A stretch of 64,000 bases of DNA. Origin: Dolomedes plantarius (Eukaryota > Arthropoda > Arachnida > Araneae > Dolomedidae). Within the stretch, counting starts at the first letter, position 1. Each line of letters starts with the position of its first letter. The stretch lies in the NCBI GenBank assembly GCA_907164885.2, contig OU015491.1, positions 116,644,931 through 116,708,930 of the forward strand, written 5' to 3'. Positions 11,274 to 20,939 of the stretch are shown here, in pieces. The notes beneath the pieces were generated by a model. That model saw nothing but the letters and a program-made list of their open reading frames with translations. It had not been told where the DNA came from and ran no database searches. The position numbers and the translations under genes were made by a program.

Positions 11274-11278
<5 letters not shown>
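11202..11278 (-). mobile_element. Helitron family 1, 3'-end fragment (copy C)
   Basis: The reverse complement ends GAAGTACGGGTATTCAGCTAG, the same 3' terminus as the element at 9202-10142, with a host A outside CTAG. It continues for about 75 bp with AATTGCATACATTG-type sequence and then runs into a TA microsatellite, so only the 3' end survives. Confidence 0.7.

Positions 11279-11315
<37 letters not shown>
11279..11315. repeat. (TA)n microsatellite
   Basis: Pure TA tract between two Helitron-like 3' termini of the same orientation. Confidence 0.9.
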
Positions 11316-11316
<1 letters not shown>

Positions 11317-11345
11317 TAGCTGCCAGTCCCGACTTTGTCCGGGTT
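11316..11345 (-). mobile_element. Second Helitron-like 3' end (different family)
   Basis: The reverse complement ends in a hairpin CCCGGACAAAGTCGGG, then ACTGGCAG and CTAG, followed by T. This is the Helitron terminal layout but unrelated in sequence to family 1. The 5' extent of this element cannot be determined here. Confidence 0.55.
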
Positions 11346-11697
11346 GAACAAAATATTATACCAATAAATTTCCAGTTGATAGCCAATAAATTGTAAATCT
11401 TTTTTTACCTTAAATGTCCAATAAAAAGCGTGTCCAATAGAAAGTGAACAGTTTTGAATATAATTCTCAAGGCGAATATCCCACTAGTGGTCATTTTCTG
11501 CAAACTTGGAGTACGTTTATCTTTCTGCTATCGACTATTCCTATTAAACTGTAGAGAATGGATTCTATTTCCCCTGTTTCAGTTTTCAATGAAATATTTT
11601 GTGAAATCATAGATTTATTGTTTTGGACTGATATTCATTGGGTTCAGATCAACGATACTCCCTAATAATGTCAGTCAAGTTTTCCCCCTAAATAAAC
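11346..11697. other. No gene seen; possibly body of the Helitron-like element
   Basis: AT-rich, no open frame of interest. It may belong to the minus-strand element that ends at 11316. Confidence 0.35.
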
Positions 11698-12037
11698 GGG
11701 CCCGAGGTAATCTAGTGGTAGCGCGTCAGCTTTCGGCGCTCGTTTCGGACCCCGATAAGCGTCATTAAATACCTTCGTGTCTAGGCCGTATATGAGCGCT
11801 TTAAATCCGTAAGCCAAGAAGCATTCTATGAGGTTAGAGAGGGTGGGAGATGGTACGATCCTCTAGATGACGTCCCTAGGGGTGCTTGATCAAAATTGAG
11901 GTGGCACCTAGCCGTCGGACTCCGATCATTGTGGTGTTATTGTAAACTGGAGCCGCACTACTCAGCTCACGACGTTTACATGAATCTGGTCTAAAACTTC
12001 CGACCAGGGGACACAAGCAACAAAAACAACAAGCAAA
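11698..12037 (+). mobile_element. tRNA-derived SINE (copy 2 of 4)
   Basis: The head resembles a tRNA: TCTAGTGGTAGCGCGTCAG in the A-box region, then a weak B-box-like segment (GTTTCGGACCCC) about 30 bp on. The body has the family phrases CCTTCGTGTCTAGGCCG, TACGATCC and TGGTGTTATTGTAAACTGGAG. It ends in an A/C-rich tail of CAA-type repeats. About 340 bp, apparently nearly full length. Confidence 0.8.
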
Positions 12038-12299
12038 CCTAAAAAAAATTTAATGACACGTATTGCCCAAAGTTACATTTGTGTTTAAAACTGCATTAAA
12101 TAAACGTGCGGTTATTTGACAGCGATTCTACCAGAAAAAGAGAATATCCAGTTTCTCTTACAAAATCTCATATCTCCGATGATTCAACCCATTGTTGTTC
12201 CTAAGAATTTTTCTTCTTTAACAGCAGTTTTTCCTCTTTTTCAATAAACGAGGAAGCAACGAGAGCGTAAAACTCTAAACTAATAGTATAAGGTTTAGG

Positions 12300-12550
12300 C
12301 AGGTGTTGTCCCGGGTGGATTGTCACGCCCTGGCGACATCACGGTGACGTCATTCCAAAACAGATGCAAAAGTTTCTTTTCAGAATTCTACGATGTCCGT
12401 GAACCATTACTTTTGTGGATTTGAGCTCGATGGTCGAATACCGCATTTCTTTCAAGATTCTCTGGATGAGCAAAGCGTCCCGCCCGAGTCTTGTCGCATG
12501 ATGGGAACTTCTGGCTGTCATTTTGTAAACGATGTAGTCACTTCAGCTGG
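12300..12550. other. GC-richer island with a TAF9-like minus-strand ORF
   Basis: About 250 bp that is richer in G+C and CpG than its flanks, with a palindromic TGACGTCA (12345-12352). The minus strand (12339-12521) encodes 60 residues from an ATG. The segment RDALLIQRILKEM resembles the first helix of the TAF9 histone fold, but the similarity fades afterwards. It could be a decayed processed pseudogene, a short exon, or a promoter/5' exon region. A GTAA donor-like site follows CAG near 12556. None of these is secure. Confidence 0.25.
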
Positions 12551-12583
12551 CCTCAGGTAATTATGTAGTAGCTTTTCTTCATG

Positions 12584-13165
12584 TTTACATGAAATTTAAA
12601 AATATAGACGTAACTATTCGTCCTTGTTGATTAATGGTGAACTTGAAAGCGGATTTTATTGTAATGTTTTTAAAAAATGTCTCGAGTCCCTCGAAGCCTT
12701 TTTAATTAATAAGACGTATGGAATAAAATTATTTGAATTTTTAATTGATTTAAAATAATGATTTTAAATGTAGTAACATTTTTTATGGTTACATGAAATT
12801 TTAAAATATAAACGTAACTATTCTTCCTTGTTGATTAAAGGGGAACTTGAAAGCGGATTTTATTGTAATGTTTTAAAAAAATTGTCTGGAGTCTCTCGAA
12901 GACTTTTTAATTAATAATAAGTATGGAATAAAATTATTTGAATTTATAATTGATTTAAAATAATGATTTTAAATGTAGTAACTTTTTTTTATGGTTACAT
13001 GAAATTTGAAAATAGAAACGTAACTATTCGTCCTTGTTGATTAATGGTGAACTTGAAAGCGGATTTTATTGTAATGTTTTTAAAAAATGTCTCGCGTCTC
13101 TCGAAGCCTTTTCAATTAATAAGTATGGAATAAAATTATTCGAATTTATAATTGATCTAAAATTG
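12584..13165. repeat. Tandem repeat, about 205 bp x 2.8
   Basis: CATGAAAT recurs at 12588, 12792 and 12998 (spacing 204 and 206 bp). The intervening phrases AACTATTCKTCCTTGTTGATTA and GAACTTGAAAGCGGATTTTA are conserved in all copies. The third copy fades near 13165. Confidence 0.92.
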
Positions 13166-13626
13166 CATTATAGTAACTATAAACACCGAAGGAACTTTTT
13201 AAAAAATTTTATGCTATATATTTTCAATAATGATGTGATAATTTTGATTTTTTCCCCACTGACATTGATGTCAGTAATTTACCATGAAATTATTTAAGAC
13301 TACATCACGATCTAGGACAAAAAGATCACGATTTGCCAGCGGCTAAAAAAAATTCTTTTTATCGGATTCCTAATGCATACTCATGTTTTTATGACAACTC
13401 ACTCCTGTTTTTAAAGCCTACACCCTGTTGAAGTAATTATCTCTATTCAATATGAATAAATGTCTTGTAGAAACCGAGAGGATTATAAATTTTGAAATGG
13501 AAACTTTGTCATTGAATGAGGAGCAGGCTAGAGCGAAAAACGCCCGTTGAAGATTATATGTTTCAAAAGACAATTTCACAAAAAAGTAACATTTTTAAAT
13601 AACTATACAGAATGACTGAAAAAATA
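13166..13626. other. No gene or recognised element
   Basis: AT-rich spacer between two tandem arrays. Confidence 0.45.
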
Positions 13627-14041
13627 TAATGTTCTTTGTGTTGAGAAAGTATGCCTAAGAAAACAACTGACGTTTAAATTACACATTTAAAATCATCAAC
13701 ATTTACTCATAATCAACATTACTATCAATTACCAACAATTATCAACAATTTCTCATGATCAACATTTAAATTACTCAAACTACAATGTTCTTTGTGTTGA
13801 GAAAGTATGCCTAAGAAAACAACTGACGTTTAAATTACACATTTAAAATTATCAACATTTACTCATAATCAACATTACTATCAATTACCAACAATTATCA
13901 ACAATTTCTCATGATCAACATTTAAATTACTCAAACTACAATGTTCTATATGATGAGAAAGTATGCTTTAGAAAACAACTAATGTTGATTTAAAATCATT
14001 TAAAATTATCAACATTGACTCATAATCAACACTACCAACAA
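13627..14041. repeat. Tandem repeat, 156 bp x 2.7
   Basis: ATGTTCT recurs at 13629, 13785 and 13941, exactly 156 bp apart. The first two units are almost identical; the third is diverged and ends early. The unit itself contains a shorter (ATC)AACATT/ACAATT-like sub-periodicity. Confidence 0.92.
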
Positions 14042-14975
14042 CTATAAGGGTAGGTAAACAAAACATTTTGGTAGCTGTGCGATGGAGGTTTGTTCTATAG
14101 CGATAAATTTTACTTGATTTTGAATAAGTGATGTACCATAACAATGACTTCTTTTTTTAATATTGTCACAAGTATTCCTTATGACGCGTGCGAATCGTAA
14201 GTAAGCTATTAAGCTAACCATTTGAAAATTTAGGAGCAAATTATGAAAATGCAAACCTGCGAATCCCAACCATTTATTATCGACCTCTAAGCGTCTGCCT
14301 TAGAGATCAATACGTAAAATATTAACAACATACGCATAAGAACTTTAACTTCTTTTCGTAGAAGAATGTTAATTTTGTTGCAAAATTTATCTGAAACTGA
14401 TAGTTGATTTGTACATTTATTACGTCATAAAAAAAATCTACAAAATTTTTCATAACTTGGATTTAAAATATGCTCTCTTAAATAAAAATATTTCTACATA
14501 AATGATATAATTTCTATGTTGAGAACAATAGTCATCAGGCAAAAATTAAATATAGACAAAAAATTGATTTGGAATAACAGAAAAGAATTTTCGTTAATCT
14601 CGCCTAAAAAAGTAGACATCGTATTCCAAAAATCAAATTCCTCATAAAAAATAATGGATAAAAATTTAAGTTTATTCAAAAGTTTTCATCCCGAATACTT
14701 CATTTCAGCCTTTCAAACTACATGACATTTACGGTCTAATACTTAAAGTTGGTTCTTCAGCTCAGTAAACTCACATAACATAAGTTATTTAACACACTTG
14801 TTTCGATAACGCAGTTGCGATAACTTAGTAGTATTTTAGCTCACTTACATCCGCGTTCAAAAACACGGGTAGTGGTTAGTTTAACTCACCACCCACAATA
14901 ACGTTGCTGAAGTGGGTTGCAAGACCCACTTATTCCTGCGACTGACCGAGTTTTTTTTCTCTGTGTACCGACATT
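14042..14975. other. No gene or recognised element
   Basis: AT-rich sequence separating the 156-bp array from its dispersed copies. A stretch near 14810-14950 is less AT-rich but has no recognisable content. Confidence 0.4.
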
Positions 14976-15178
14976 TATCAACAATTTCTCGTGATGAACA
15001 TTTGAATTACTAAAAATATAATGTTCTCTGTGACGAGAAAGTATGCCTAAGAAAACAACTAACTTTTAAATTAGTACCCATTTAAAATTATCAACATTTA
15101 CTCATAATCAACATTACCAACATTTATCGCCATTTATCAATCATTTCTCATGATCAACATTTAAATTACTCACACACA
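14976..15178. repeat. Dispersed copy of the 156-bp repeat
   Basis: Carries the unit's phrases AGAAAGTATGCCTAAGAAAA, TCAACATTTACTCATAATCA and TCTCATGATCAACATTTAAA. About 900 bp of unrelated sequence separates it from the array. A further partial copy lies at about 15812-15885. Confidence 0.8.
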
Positions 15179-15811
15179 TCTCTTTACTGAAGATTGGAAA
15201 ATGAAGGGAGGAATTTAAGGTGAAAATGAAGTACAGTCTAATGGGGAAGTCCATTTCTCAGACATTGTCTTGCTAGAGTGTAGATGTTGTCTAGGTAGAT
15301 AATAGCTTATGTATTTCTAGTTTTCTAAGCAATTGGTCATGATGTGATTCTAGTGAAATTTCCTCAAACAAACGGAGAATTTTTTTTTATTCCTCCTACA
15401 TGATTTGATATAGATAATGCCGGATGTTTTGACAGATCCTTGATTTTCGAAAGATTCACGATTTTGATTGAGAGGTCCTTCCCGATTTTGATTGAGAGGT
15501 CAGCCTCTCCTCTCGCGCAAACAAGAATGCTAACATTTAAGTAAGAATAAGTAGGAAAAAAAATCCCTGGGCCTGTTATTGTTGTCGACTTTCGACGGTA
15601 TTTCCCATAGTGAAAAATTTCACATTCTTGATGATATACAAACAAGATAGCTCTAGAAATATCATCTCCTTATAGGTATTAATTACACTTCATTATGTTT
15701 TACATAATGAAGTGTTATTATGTAAGCGTGACATGGTAGCATTGATAGCGTGTATTGCGAATTTCCCTTTTTTCTTTTTAAATAATTCTTCAGGAAAGAG
15801 ATTTAGTGCCC

Positions 15812-15885
15812 CTCATAATCATCATTACCAAGAATTACCGACAATTATTAACAATTTCTCATGATCAACATTTAAATTACTCGGA
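15812..15885. repeat. Second dispersed partial copy of the 156-bp repeat
   Basis: CTCATAATCATCATTACCAA followed by TTTCTCATGATCAACATTTA matches half of the 156-bp unit. Confidence 0.7.
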
Positions 15886-16585
15886 CACATCTCTTACTGT
15901 ATTGAAAAACTCAGTTTTCCTAAAGAAATATCTTATATGGTTTAATCTATTGTAGATTCAATATCATTGTTTTAGTCCGTCCAATTTCAACGAAAATTTA
16001 GACCGTATATTCTAAATTAAATAATAATAATAATAATAATGATATTGATAATGATTAAATAATAATTTTGTGCTGCATACAATAAAAATTATATTTTGTA
16101 ATATTCACATACACACATATGTGTGTGTGTATTTAAAACTAAAAAATCGTAAAATTTGTATGAAAAACTCATAAAAAATAACCCTATATGATATTTATCA
16201 TATTCTTATAATATACATAATTGAATACCCCATAGCTGTTTTATCCTTTTTCACTAGCAATTATAACAATTTTATATATAAGAAAGAAGAATGTATTCTG
16301 GCTCCAAAGAAGCCTTTATGATTTAACAAAATTACACCTACAGTGGAGATTCTGTATAATTTATTAAGGTGAAAAATTAAAAATTCAGTAAGCTTCGAAG
16401 ATAGCTTACGCGAATCTGGAAGCCTATTGTCTTTTCTCCGAACATGCGGACACTTATTCTTTTCACGACGGAAAGTAAATATTCAATTTAATAAGTTATC
16501 ACACTACAGGCTACTTTATTCTCTAGGAAAGTTGTTTTAGTCTTCAGCACGTGTACATTTAAGAGTTTACCGTTGAATTTTGCTA
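15886..16585. other. No gene seen; simple repeats
   Basis: AT-rich, with a (TAA)n run near 16022-16040 and a palindromic CACATATGTGTG near 16112. Confidence 0.45.
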
Positions 16586-17382
16586 GAGCCGCCTGAACTC
16601 AAAACTCTATTAAAGAACTTATCGAGTCGGAGGCTTTCAGAGACGAATGTAAGTAAGAATATACATATTAAATAGGTCTTGAATTTTTGTATTAATCTGA
16701 ATTTGAGTAATTTAAATGAGGTAAGGGACAACGATATACTAAAAAAGTAACTAGATAAAAATCTCTTAAAGATGTTATCAGTCAACTGGGACTTGATGGA
16801 AATAGAATTTATAAGTTTGGCGTATAATGACGTATTTTGTGATCATTAGTTTAGAGTCGCCTGACTCAAAACTTTATCAAAGAACTTATCGAGTCGGAGG
16901 CTTTCAGAGACGAATGTAAGTAAGAATATACATATTAAATAGGTCTTGAATTTTTGTATTAATCTGAATTTGAGTAATTTAAATGATGTAAGGGACAATG
17001 ATATGCTAAAAAAGTAACTAGATAAAAATCTCTTAAAGATGTTATCAGTCAACTGGGACTTGATAGAAATAGAATTTATAAGTTTGGCGTATAATGACGT
17101 ATTTTGTGTTCATTAGTTTAGAGTCGCCTGACTCAAAACTTTATCAAAGAACTTATCGAGTCGGAGGCTTTCAGAGACGAATGTAAGTAAGAATATGCAT
17201 ATTAAACAAGTCTTGAATTTTTGTATTAATCTGAATTTGAGTAATTTAAATGATGTAAGGGACAATGATATGCTAAAAAAGTAACTAGATAAAAATCTCT
17301 TAAAGATGTTATCAGTCAACTGGGACTTGATTGAAATAGAATTTTTAAATTTGGCGCATAATGACGTGTATTGTGTTCATCA
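16586..17382. repeat. Tandem repeat, 267 bp x 3
   Basis: GAGYCGCCTGA recurs at 16586, 16854 and 17121; copies 2 and 3 are nearly identical and copy 1 differs slightly more. Each unit holds the same 68-72 codon minus-strand frame beginning MTDNIFKRFLSSYFF. Because the units are so similar, the shared frame is not independent evidence of coding. Confidence 0.95.
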
Positions 17383-17803
17383 AAATAAAAATAAAAATTA
17401 GTTTCCTGCGTAAAACGAAAAGTATCCAGGAAAATCAAAGTCAACTAAATTATTTTTAGGGATTTAAACTAACATCTCCCAGTTAAAATACAAAAATTTA
17501 ATAATTTATTCAGGTATTTTTCCAAATTTCCATCGTAGACTAGGAGATATTTTTCCACATTTATATCGTAGACTAAGTGATATTTTAGTTCCATTTAATG
17601 GCAATAGTTTTAAACACAGTTTCTTAACTAGAGCAATCATGTATTTATATTAATGGTATTACATATTTAATTAGGGATCAAAATATTTTTTTTAATGTCT
17701 TAACTTAATCTGAATTTCAAATAGATCAGAAACCACCAGGGAGATGCTGATATATTATCAAGTTTCGATACTTGTTTCACAATCACTCACATCCATTTAT
17801 TAA

Positions 17804-18354
17804 GGCTGCTATGTACTAACCCCATTGGATTCGCTCACCTCAACGTTAACCTATGGAGAAAATTTGTCCACGGATTTCCGACTTGGATTCAAAGATTTAA
17901 AAAAAAAATGTACTCCGTCATAGAGAAAGAAATTTTATATTTGTGTACATTTTTCGATTTTTTAAAAAATGCCATTAATATTTTAAAATTTAAATTATTC
18001 GGGGAAAAATCTGGTATAGTGTGTTTTAAACGCTTATAAATTCCTTCGGTGGACGAAATTTATAAAATGAACCCTGTAGCGCTTTACAGAAAAGTTCAGA
18101 CTATCTGACAATATCAATTTTATTTGATTATCGGCATTTATGTACCTGTAAATGGTTGACAAAATATATTTTAAATAAAAAATTTGGGGGCAGCGCTTAA
18201 GCACCCTATAGAGAGAGAGCTATTACAATCCCTCAAAATGTCAATCCTAAGGGGGATGGAATTCTCGAACTGTCAACTGGACTCCTTTCACCACAATAGT
18301 CTGCAAGAAGACGAAAAAGGAAATACGATTTTTTTTTCTTAGTACATAGCAGCC
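17804..18354. mobile_element. TTAA-flanked MITE-like element
   Basis: The inverted ends GGCTGCTATGTACTAA (17804-17819) and its complement (18339-18354) are perfect over at least 16 bp. Each is flanked by TTAA (17800-17803, 18355-18358), the target of piggyBac and some other superfamilies. It is 551 bp and non-coding. A diverged, 3'-truncated relative lies at 48343-48655. The ends do not start with the CCC usual for piggyBac, so the superfamily is open. Confidence 0.85.
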
Positions 18355-18930
18355 TTAAGCACAAGAACATTTATAACTATCGAAGTGTATCGCAATTTTA
18401 CACCAGTGTAAAATCGGAATCAAATCAAAGTTGTTGATTCAATTGCATTGTTTTAGTTGTTGCATTAGTGTTGTAAATTTCAGGCTCTCAGAATGAATTT
18501 TTCTCGCCTTGAGTGCAGACGCGTTGGCAGGAAAAGGGGCAGAGGAACACTGTACACCCCATCCGAATTTCAGGCTCATCATATATTTCTGCAATGTATG
18601 CTACTGTCTGAACCGGATGTATTGCGTTCCATAAACAGACCTGAAAATTCCGATTCCTAGAAAAAATAAATTGATGAGAATCAGTTACCTACTGAATAGA
18701 TGAAGCGATACCGGATACGGTTATATAAATCCCAAACACGTTTTAGAAGTATTCCGTCAAATCGACTGGAACCGATTTGATTATACAGTGACAATGCTTT
18801 GTTTAAAGTCGTACTTGCAGCAGAAACTTATTGCTCATTAATGTCATTACTGAGGTCACCCACCAGTTTATGAGATGCGTATCATCAAATCGATTTAAAT
18901 TAAAATTATCCAGGCAAATAACCTGAATAA

Positions 18931-19116
18931 GGGCCTTTTCACATAGGAGTCCATTGCGTTGCGTTAAGGAAAAGATGACGTTGAGACGAAAATAAACCAA
19001 TCATAGGCGTTAAAAATTTCATTGCTAATCGTTTGGAGGCATATGATTGGTTTATTTTCGTCGCAACGTCATCTTTTCCTTAACGCAACGCAACGGACTC
19101 CTATGTGAACAGGACC
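18931..19116. mobile_element. Foldback MITE, PIF/Harbinger-like
   Basis: 186 bp made almost entirely of two inverted arms of about 72 bp starting GGGCCTTTTCACATAGGAGTC, with a loop of about 40 bp. TAA flanks both ends (18928-18930, 19117-19119). A GG-CCTGTTCACA-type end and a TWA target are typical of PIF/Harbinger. Confidence 0.88.
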
Positions 19117-19281
19117 TAAAGCTAGAGGGAAAGGTGGAAAGTAACATAGTTAATGGTTCTCAAGAAATGTTAATTTGATCTACGTTAAATGAACTTAAAA
19201 TGCTGTTAAAATACGAATTAAACCGATTATGTAAATAAGGCTTTTTGCTTCCTTAGAATATGTACAATAAATAAAGTCCAT

Positions 19282-19310
19282 GTATATACACACACACACA
19301 CACACACACA

Positions 19311-19348
<38 letters not shown>
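19282..19348. repeat. (CA)n(TA)n microsatellite
   Basis: A CA run followed directly by a TA run. Confidence 0.92.
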
Positions 19349-19351
<3 letters not shown>

Positions 19352-20682
19352 TTGCGCTTCATAATTTTATAATTCATTCTTATTTATTTAGTTTTGCTAT
19401 ATATATATCTGCTAATTATATTTATAAATCAATCAAGACGTTTGGTGCTCAGCATATTTCTTATTATATCAGTTATTTTAACTGTGACTTTATTGCCTTC
19501 ATCGAGATTTCTCAAATACAAAAATTACTGTCGCAGTATAAAGGCTTTAATGCTACTCGTTATCTCTTGATACGAGACTATTGTTGGAACTGGGAAAAGG
19601 TATGTTATAGTCATTCATTTTTCATTTTTTTTTTGCTCAAGGCTAATTTTACATTTAATACATGAGATGATCGAAACAGGAGACTAATATTATCTCATCG
19701 GCTAATGACTTTTGAAAAGGAATCTTTTATCCCATCTCAATGCAAACTAACAATTACTACGTGACGAGTATAACTAATGCGCATGAGACCACAATGTCTC
19801 CTCTCCATAAAACCTGTTGAGCTTTTTCGGCGAAATATTATATAACTAATCAGAAAGACATGGTGTGCGTTTGACGTCAGTAATATTTTTTCTTTCGTCG
19901 AAAACAGCTTGCCTTCTTGGAAGCTTTTAAATAGCAACAGTTGAACATAAGTTTGATGCTGCAAGTTTGAGAAGTGTAGCTAGATTCGAGTTTATATTTT
20001 AGTAAATTTTGATCTATAAATATGGCGTCCTCTACCAAATTATGTACTTCAGACTAAAATTATCTACCTGATCTCTTAAAAGTAAGTTTTCTATCTCGTA
20101 CATTCTTTTCCCTGTAGTATTTAAAATATGAAATGAAAACTAAATCGTATAAGTTCAGGTAACTCTGCCAAGTACAGAATTCCTTAACACTATCCGAACA
20201 TATGAACAGTAGGTGTTTACTGTAAGCTCCTGTAACAACCTGCTTCTCTCTGTGTGTGTGTGTGATGTTTTGCCTCTGTTGTAACAGATATCGTCATATT
20301 TGTTTAAAACTGTTTCTTTTTAATTAGCCACGCTCCAAAGCACAACTTTTGAGTACTGTGCGAAGCCCGAACTCTTATGAAATTACCAGTCTTGCTTCAA
20401 TTAGAAATAAATCAACTTATTGTTTATCCGAACTCTTGTTTCCGAGTATTGCCAAAAGTTGAAATGAACTTGCTCTAAATAATTTAATGTAGAACGGCCA
20501 AACATCGAAATTAAAAAAACTTGATACGACAACACTCAACGGATGGTTGAAATCCGGATAAATATTTCTGGAGATGCGGTGTTTAGTCAAGTGCAATTAT
20601 TTTGAAAGTTTCATGAATATTTTTTGCACGGGCTACCAATTTCAAAGACCTAAATAATTTTAATTCTTCTCTCTACTTACAG
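19349..20682. other. Upstream of ABCG coding start; intron sequence
   Basis: AT-rich and non-coding. It ends in a pyrimidine-rich acceptor (CTTACAG at 20676-20682), so a 5' UTR exon and the promoter lie further upstream and were not found. A TG run sits near 20250-20263. Confidence 0.5.
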
Positions 20683-20689
20683 GTGAACA

Positions 20690-20939
20690 ATGGCGGAGTT
20701 AATTTCCATTCATAAATTCGACTCTCCCCCAGGGAAATGGGCTGAACGAACTCAAGTGATAGCCGACACGAAAGGTAAAAAGGATCAGCTGTGGTCTTCC
20801 TCACCAGTCGCCAATACTTATGATTTGGGCGTAGCCGAAAACATGGTAGGTGTGAGAAACTCTCCAAGATCGAGTTTCTACACCCGAAGAACGCCAGTGA
20901 CAGTTCAATGGAAGAAAATCTCTCTGACAACTAACGAAG
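20690..20939 (+). CDS. ABCG1/4-like: ABCG exon 1 (coding): N-terminal tail
   Basis: Residues 1-83. The ATG lies 8 bp after an acceptor AG at 20681-20682, so a non-coding exon precedes it. The tail is Ser/Lys-rich and ends in [14 protein letters not shown], the first strands of the ATP-binding domain. The donor is AAG|GTAAAT. Confidence 0.9.
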
